Positions 48,801-57,800 of a stretch of 64,000 nt of DNA are shown piece after piece; position 1 is the first letter of the stretch, and the number at the start of each line of letters is the position of its first letter. Under the pieces are notes generated by a model, which saw nothing but the letters and a program-made list of their open reading frames with translations, ran no database searches and was not told the DNA's origin. Source of the DNA: Lingula anatina (lineage: Eukaryota; Brachiopoda; Lingulata; Lingulida; Lingulidae). The stretch spans positions 712,862 through 776,861 of the forward strand of contig NW_019775291.1 of NCBI RefSeq assembly GCF_001039355.2, in the 5' to 3' direction. Position numbers and translations under genes: made by a program.

Positions 48801-51800
48801 TACTCTCAAAGTTATTTCTAATTAAAGATTAAAGATTATTTTCAAATACGGCGTCAGGAAGTGCGGGAACCAGGCGGCTCTATCAACAATGTCACATAGC
48901 TCTTGATACTGCTCAAAATTTGGACGGTGCATTGAGCGTTTGTGACTAACGCGGGAAACTTGAACTAAACGCTGTCGATGGTTACAATCCTATAACCGCG
49001 GACATGTGGAAATTCGAAACCGCAGAATTCGACAGTTATCGGTTTTATGCCCGAGGTTGAAAAATACGCTGTGGTTTGATATCCATGTGAATAAGGAAGG
49101 TAATCAATAACCATGTTAATTACATTGAAGAAACAGGTGCTCACTGAGGTGACATTTTCTAATATATCTGTTTGTTTTTCAGTCTGTCCCAGTGTCCCAA
49201 CATTCAGTCACGCCGCCCATAACAGCACGTCAGTGATCGTGGGGTCAGCCGTGGGGTATGTGTGTAACCCTGGGTACATCTTCAGTGCCGGGGTGACGTC
49301 TCAAATATCTGTGTGCCAGGATTCGGGCACTTGGCTCCCAGTCATTGCCGACTGCATAGGTACGGGTAGTATCTGTCTGATGGAATTATAACATTTATGG
49401 TATCGATATGAAAGTGTACTTAGTTAGGGTAAATGTAGATAACAGTAGAGGAAAGCATGCTGTGTGTATTTTTAAGTTAAAGTATCTTAAAGATGTATAT
49501 GCCCCCCCCCCCCCCAGACACACACATTAAATTAAATTTTGTATTGTCGTTAATGTAATACTGCATAAACTTGAAGTACAATCGCAGTATTGAGTAAACT
49601 TTTATAATATCACGATCGTCATGCTAAATACAGCTTGCATGGTATATTACAAGTATGATTATATTGTACATACTTTAATTTATTGTATAAACCTAGCCTG
49701 TAATACAAGAATCATATTATATTGTATGAAGAACCATGACATTTTATAAATAGTGTAGGAGCCAATATCACAGTCTTATAGCATAATTGTATCCTAGTCT
49801 ATATCACAGTCTTGGAATTTCAGAGATGAACTGCACCGCCCCTCCTGCAGTAAGCCACGCCTCCATCCAACCCTACACGTCAGTCATCGTGGGTTCCATA
49901 GTAACATATGACTGTGACACGGGTTACCAGTTCTCTCTCGGTGTAGAATCCATGTCCATTGCTTGTAATGAAAGTGTTCTGTGGAATGACACCCTCCCTG
50001 CGTGTTCATGTAGGTGGTGCTGTATATTCAGCACAATAAACATTCATTTAGAAGAAAATGTGACAGTAATATTAAAATATAATTGATTCCTAATATAATG
50101 TTATGAAACAAAATGGTAAACAATGCAACACACTAGTGGACACATATTAACATTGACAAGAATAATTTAGTAAAGATTTTTGATATCATTCCATTGAATA
50201 AGATTGGAAAAATACAATTTTACATCTCCAACATTTTTTGCTCTGTTTCCAGTAAAAAGTTGCCCTACGCCGCAGACCATACAGCGGGGCAGTCAAGGGA
50301 CCACAGATGGCCTTGTCTTCTCTACCCTACAGTATACCTGTGACATAGGCTACGAGTTCACCAACAATGAGACCACAATGACAGTCGCCTGTAACACCAG
50401 CGCCCTCTGGAATGAGACGCTGTCGGACTGCCGCAGTGAGTTATGCACCTTCACTTGAACTCTATAATAAGTCCAACTTTAAGTTTCGAACAAATGCTAA
50501 AGAAAGTCTGTAAATATTGAGGCCTACATGTAGGCCTACATGTAGGCCTACTCTCATCACAGATTTTGAATCACTTTTAGAATATCTATTCCTAAAGCCG
50601 ATTTTTTTTTTTTTTTTTTTGTCTTTTTTTAAACCTCATGATTTAAATGCATTTCTTTGGAAGAGATCTGTTTTACAAGTCACCCAATTTTGTATCGGTA
50701 AAAGGCGGCACTGCATAGGTTTCGTTTGCATTTTAGCTCACACATACCACGGAAATTTAGCGAAGAACCTTTACATATAGGGTGTCATAAGTAAAGATTC
50801 TGTATTATTGTTAAAGTCCACGAAAGGCTAGCAAAGTGTTACTATCATTCTAGTACGCTCTCTATCTTGCCGCTACGCCACCTCACGTTATACGTATAAC
50901 CCTCCACGCTTTAAACTCCACAATTGGTACGCAGGGCGTTCGCTTATTTGCCGATTGGCCGGATTTTTTTATCATGAGTGGGATATATTTGAGTCACAAA
51001 ACATTATGAAATAGTTCAATTGACTTTTGAAAACATAAAGCTGCGCAATCAGAGACATGCGTGACCTACTTTTATTACAAAGCACGTGTAAGGATGCTTT
51101 GAACAGCAAACTTCCCGCCAAATTTTAACAGGCGACTCCTTCACAGACATGGGGAAAGTAAATTTACATACATAGCACAGAGTCATTTAAGGATAAGCAT
51201 TATGAGATATTGTTCATGAGCACGCTGATAGCAGGTCATTGGAAATTATAAAGCTTCTCCATACCCTTTGAGGTCTTTGAAGAATCATCAGTACACTTGC
51301 TTCAAAATGCCATCTCTTAACAGTATCTTGTTATGTACCTTTACATATACATATGAGATGAATGTCCTAAACTTATATAATTTAGAACGCTTAATTCAAG
51401 CGTGGGCTCGAAATAGGACATTACGTTTTAGACTTACTCAGTGGATAACGCAATTCAAAATTCCACGGTTCGTGTCAGATTTACGTGAGGTCGCGCAAAG
51501 AAAACCCAAGTCCACATAATGACCAGTTTAATGGTTTATTGGTTGACGATCTCTAACTACATGTTCTATACGTGAAGCCTCCAACTTCTAAGCCGTCTCC
51601 CATAGCTCCGTCGAGCGGTCACCTTCGAGTCTTCTTCAGTCTGCCCCCAATATTATTTCTAGACGTCTTTTATACGTATTTCTTATCTATAGGTGGATTC
51701 TGTGCTGCAGTATTTGGCGGTGCATACTAATTTTAATTATTCAAATTGCACACGTCCACTTAAGTTAAATGACTACAGGTAAGGCCATAAAACGAGTCGA

Positions 51801-54800
51801 GTGCACAAGCAATCGACTCTAATCAAATTAATTTACATGTCTGGGAATTATATTTGTGAACACTACAATCTTCTGATCTTCAGATTTACCTGACTGGTCA
51901 CTGAAATAGTCTTTGATGAAATATATTTACGAGTTAACTTATATTCTAGTTAAAGACTGTGTGGCCGTCCCGGTGATAGCAAATGGCTGGTCCTGGAGCA
52001 ATCCCAGCACCACGTATGGCTCAAGCGTACGGTTTGGTTGTAACTTTGGGTACACCTTCTCAACTGGAGACTACTACTTCTACACCCAGTGTGATAATAC
52101 AAAACAATGGACGCCTGCAGTACCAGCTTGTATAAGTAAGTGTACCGTCGTTTAAGTATGCATGGGTGTTCTCTGAAGCAAATGTAAAGAACTGCAGAAA
52201 ACTCTCCTTAAATAGTTGCATCTTTCAAACAGGTATTACCCACTGGTTCCTTTTGTTGATAAAACCATGTGTTTGTTCACTGGGTAATATTTACAAAGTA
52301 CTCTAAATCATTTTTCCAATCCTGCCAGCTATTGGATGCACCACGCCCCCTCTGGTGACCGACGCCTACATGAACTACACTAGCACTGGGTTAGGAGACC
52401 AGGTGAACTACACGTGCTTGGCTGGGTATGTGTTCCCGGATGAAAATACCACCAAGTCTGCAGTGTGTATTGGGAATGGGCTGTGGGATCCCGTCGTCCC
52501 ATCTTGTGAAAGTAAGTGCTGACAGCTGTACCTATGGAACCATTTATCCACAATGCTTCTCTCAGAACACATGAACACAGAATAGAAATGAGAGAAAAGA
52601 TAAAAAGAAATGAAAAAGGGAACTACTGTCTCATAGTATACTATTGAAGAAAATGAAAATGTTATGCTTTAGAAATATGCAAGTATGTGCAAGATTCAAT
52701 ATGTTACGTTCCTCTTAAATAATTTTTGTAATCTTTAAGACTGAAGACCCAAATGCAATTGATAATGACTGTTTTTATCTTCAGCTTGTTTCTCATTTAT
52801 TTGCTTTACTTATTTCCAGAGAAATATGTGCAGTGTCCAAGCATCATGCCAATGTCCCACGTCACAGTGGAAGGGAATGGCACCATAGCCTACTCACAGG
52901 TGACACTGACATGTGATGATGGGTACAGGTTCCCCAATGATACCAACGCAGTCACAGGGTTAAAAGTGCAGGAGATACAGTGCCTTTATGGGCAGTGGAA
53001 CGGCACTTTAATGGCTTGTCAAAGTATGGAATTTATATCAACCACTTTTTGTTTCTAAACTAATATACTTGTCAACATCACAGTCTTTTCCAAAGATTAG
53101 AACAATATTCACATTGACCTGTAGGAAAAGTTTTCAAAAGGCTTTGTTTATAACTTTTGAAAACTGACACAATTTAAAAAAGAAATTAACAAAAATATAA
53201 TTGATGATTGCAGAATTGCCTTTAGTATCCCATATATGTGTATTTTCTCTCCAGTCCTGTCATGTGGTACTGTGCCAGTGTATAATAATATGAGTGTGGT
53301 AGCCAGTGGACAGCTATATGGAGACACAGCCACATACACATGTCAGACCAATGGTACCATGTTCCCAGATGGTAGCACAGAGAGAACTGTTAGATGTGTA
53401 GATAGAGGATGGAGCCCCAGCAGTTTGCCAAACTGTCAAGGTACTTGTAGGACTCAAATCCCTGGAATTATGTCAGAGTGTGTTTAAGTTAGGAGGCATG
53501 GCTAAGTTCACTGCCAGCAATGTATTGGAGTCCTAGAAAGTTGTCTCTGTAAGCAAGCATTTGTAAGATTTGCAGTTCTTGTAGTTTAGACATCTTTTTC
53601 TTGCAACTGCCAAGGAGTGAAAGGAGACCTGGTAGTTTGTTTCTGTATATAATATGCATTAAAACCACTCTGACACTATGAAAAAGGCTTTTCTCTGTAA
53701 TGGGTTACCGTATATTTAATTATTCACTTATTTTCCTGTCCAGTTTAAAACTTAAAATGGACCTAATTGCATCAAAGATATTTTCAACCCTTCAATCCTC
53801 ACTGTCATTGACAAAATTTCATTGTAGGTACACAAACAACTGTGTCAGTAAAGGCGCCAGTCATAGTACCAGTGGAGGCTGCAGTGGAAGTAGTTGTTGC
53901 CACGGCAACTGTTCCCATGGCACTGGTTGGGGGCATGCTTGGCCTAATGGTTTTCTTGGACCTTGCAACAATAGGAAAACACTTAGCAAAAATGAAAGAA
54001 AACCTGATGCATTTCAAGTACAGGTTAAACAATGAAACTCCTCCTGTCAAGAAGAAAAAGAAGAAGGAAGAAGTAGCAGTTGTGTGTAAACATTGTAAAG
54101 AAGAAGGGCACAAAAGCCGTGATTGCCCTATCTGCAAGTATTGTAAATCTACAGAGCACTCCCACAAGGATTGTTATTTATTGAAGACTTACTGTGATAA
54201 CTGTGGCTACCATGGACACACCCCTGATGAATGTGACGACTCTGATGTAGAGAGGATCAAGGAGGAGGACGAGGAGGAGGAGGAAGAGTATGATGACCAG
54301 AAGGTCAAACGCAAGGGAAAACGCAAAAAGAGTTTTGACAGTGGTATCATCCATGACTGGGCTGAATGGGATGGCCTGATGGCCGTCAGAGACATGGCTG
54401 TGGCGTGCGAGTTGCCAGAATTGCCGCGAGATGACTTCAAATTCAGACGAGCCTTAAGCTGCCCACCAAGAATGAAAAAGATTACTCATCAAGAATTGAT
54501 GACCACCACAATGGTAGTGGACACCAGCTTTGTCCCCATTCCTGGGCCAAAGGACGACTACCGTCCAGTATTCTCACCAACTGAAAGAGCTCGGAATGTA
54601 CAGCCAGCTTGGCAGGAATATTTGCGATGGGATGTGGACTGCCAAATCCTGACCCCAGCACACACCCCTCTGCCAGAAGAGATAAGGGTGCCCACCCCTG
54701 TATACAGGTCTGTCATGACCCCAACTGCTGTACCTCACACACTGAACACACAGAGGCAGAATTTAGATAGGACACTTTTTTCAAGTGGTGATACTCCTAT

Positions 54801-57800
54801 TCCAATGGATATAGCTGAAATGAAAATCCACAAGGAAATTGTATCTAGCCCAATAAAAGAGGTCACTGTACCTCTGTCACAGTCTGTAAAAGAACCACCT
54901 GCCACAGAAGAAGTGTCTGTTGATCTCTCAGAGAAACTGGCTCCAAGTGCCACCACCAGGGTACACAACATGATGTTCAGTCCTGGAGAAACACCAGTGC
55001 CACAACACATGGCAGAGATAATACTAGAGCGAAAACAGTCATCACCCTACTTGGAAGGATTTCCACTGCAAACTATGCCAGAGGATGACAATCTCAGTAC
55101 AATGACTGATTCTACCATCGGAATTGATGAAATTGAAGAAGAACTAATGAAGCTTGCAGAGGATGAGTTGGAAGAAATGAACAGAGTTTGCAGTCAGGCC
55201 AAAAAGTCCCAAATTAGCAGACATGAACAGCAAAATGAAAAACCTCAGAAGGAGGCCGGGTCATCAAAAGAAACCAAAAATACAGCCACACCATCATCTG
55301 TCATTTTTGAAGATCAGAAGGTAAGACCACTGCTGAGCCCAAGTACATCTCCAGTGCCCCCACCTAGAAGCAAGAGAGAGATCAAGTCCTCTGCCGCAAA
55401 ATGGACTCCAGCAGATAGAGACAAGCCTGTTTTTACACCTCTTGCTGATGTTGATCCTTCTCAAACTATAAAGATAAAAAGTATTGAACAAACAATACCT
55501 GAAACTGATGAAGACAAAATCCTTGAGGAAAAAATAGCTATGTCTCTTGCCAAACACTCCTCATCACCAACATATATAAAATGTCAAGAGCAACGTCAGC
55601 GTCAGTTGATGACACCAACAATATCTCCAGTGCCTCCACCAAGGAAGAAGAAAGATGTGAAGGCAGCATTAATCTTGGACAATAGACCATTGTTCACTCC
55701 ACTTCAGATGACAGACCCATCTCAAGCAGTTTCCCAGTCTGATTTTGACACTGAAAATATCCATGGCATAAGTGATCACAACATGGAACCCATAAGTAAA
55801 CCAGTTACACCAACATCTCAGGCAGTAAAAGAAGAAAGTATTGAACAAACTATACCTGAAACAGACGAAGACAAAAATCTTTGAGGAAATGAGAGCTATG
55901 TCTCTTGCCAAACAATCTGTATCCCCAGCATATATAAAAAGTCAAGAGCAACGTCAGCGTCAGTTGATGACACCAACAATATCTCCAGTGCCTCCACCAA
56001 GGAAGAAGAAAGATGTGAAGGCAGCACTAATCCTGGAAGATAGACCTATGTTCACTCCACTTCAGATGACAGACCCATCTCAGGCAATATCCCAATCTGG
56101 ATGCGATACTGAAAATATCCACGGCATAAGTGATCACAACATGGAACCCATCAGTAAAGCAGACAGTCCAACATCTCAGCTTATGTCAGACCAAAGCAGA
56201 CTTCAAATTATGTCTCCTTCTATCTCAGCAATCCCCATGTTTGTCAATAATACAGATAAAAAAACAGAATGGAGGATGATCTTTGGAGACAGATCGCTAT
56301 TTACACCTTTCTATGAAGGCAATGCAGGTTCCATCATGGGAAAAAATTTAGAGACCACTAGGCCAGAGGAAGGACAAGCCCCCCAAACACCATCAACAGA
56401 GGACCATGTACATGCAACGCATACAATCAGTGATAGAGATGGTGCAGCATCTGATGTTTCAACCAGAGAAATCCATGTTGCAGAAAAAATGCCAATTGCC
56501 TTTTCTGATTATCAGAAGCCTCTTTCTCCAACCACAATTGCAGTCAATCAGCAGAGGGCGAGACAAGTCATTAGTCCATCCATATCACCAGGGCCTGCTC
56601 CCAGAGCTAAGAAACCTTCTGAGTGGAAGACAATCTTCAAAGACAGGCAGATGTTCACCCCATTTCATGAACCAGATCGCACGCAGCACATTAATGATGA
56701 CAGTGTCAGTGATAAAGAAGAATTTTATGACAGTAATGAAGGTGCTGATAAGGAATCTTTTGAAAGTGTTAGTCCAGATTTGGAAGCAGAAAAAGAGCAT
56801 AAGGAGGCAGTCATGGCGAGGGCCTGTTTGTTTTCTTCAATGGCCATGGCAGATGACTCTCAAATCAAGAATCGTCGCTTGCCCACTCTGCCATTGGGTA
56901 GGCCTGTGGCTAGTCCAACAGAACAGTTTAATGAAACCTCATCATTTAATACTGTGAATGATGACAGAATATTCACACCCACTATTTTACAGCCAGACCC
57001 ACTTCTGATGAGATCTAGCATAAACCCGCTGAAGTGTTCTGCTGATCTTGACCGCTGCTTCACTCCACTATCAGAAGATGTCCATACTTTTTATGGCACC
57101 AGGCTAAATTTAAACCAAGACCGTTTTATCACTCATTCTCCTGAACCTGAAAGAAGACCAGCAGATTCCCCACCCCCCTCTCCAGTTCCTGAGAAGCCAC
57201 CACCCCCCACACCAGACCCCTTTGTTAACATAGATCCTTTCATGTTACAGGAAGGTATGTTTACACCAATACAAGTTGATAATGAAGCCACAGAAGTTGA
57301 GGACCATGCTCGACTTCAAAATGTAATGACACCATTTTATGACGATGCTCTGTTAATAAAACCAAATGATCCTCGTCTACGTAAGAATCTCCCTAACTTT
57401 GTTCAGAACTTAAATTTCCAAACATTTACTCCGACTCACTCTCCTGAACCTTGCAGTGACAGACAGACATATGGGCCAGCACTGTCACCAACAGAATTTA
57501 TAGAAGATGGTGATCGTTTATCTCCAGTTTCTGATGTCTCACTTCCATCATTTGAAGATGATGATGATGAAATTTTCCCCTCAGAATATTACAATGTTCC
57601 TGTTTTTACTCCCATCGGAAATGAATTCCCCCAGCCTGATAAACATCCAGGAAATAATCGCCAACTTCTCACTCCCATGTGTGCTCTTGAACCTTGTCAG
57701 AGGATCAAGCCAGCAGAGCCTATAACAAAAATGAAAGATTTCCAAGGGAAGCCTATGAGTCCAACAGAGATGGTTCCAGATGAACAAGACCAGGTGACCA

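Noticed and set aside
55873-55884. Programmed ribosomal frameshift at the A run
   Set aside because: The sister repeat has one A less in exactly the same place, so a homopolymer indel is the simpler explanation. No pseudoknot or conserved slippery context is evident.
56406-56957. 183-codon frame on the plus strand in another phase
   Set aside because: It lies wholly within the gene 2 last exon in a shifted frame with no domain features.
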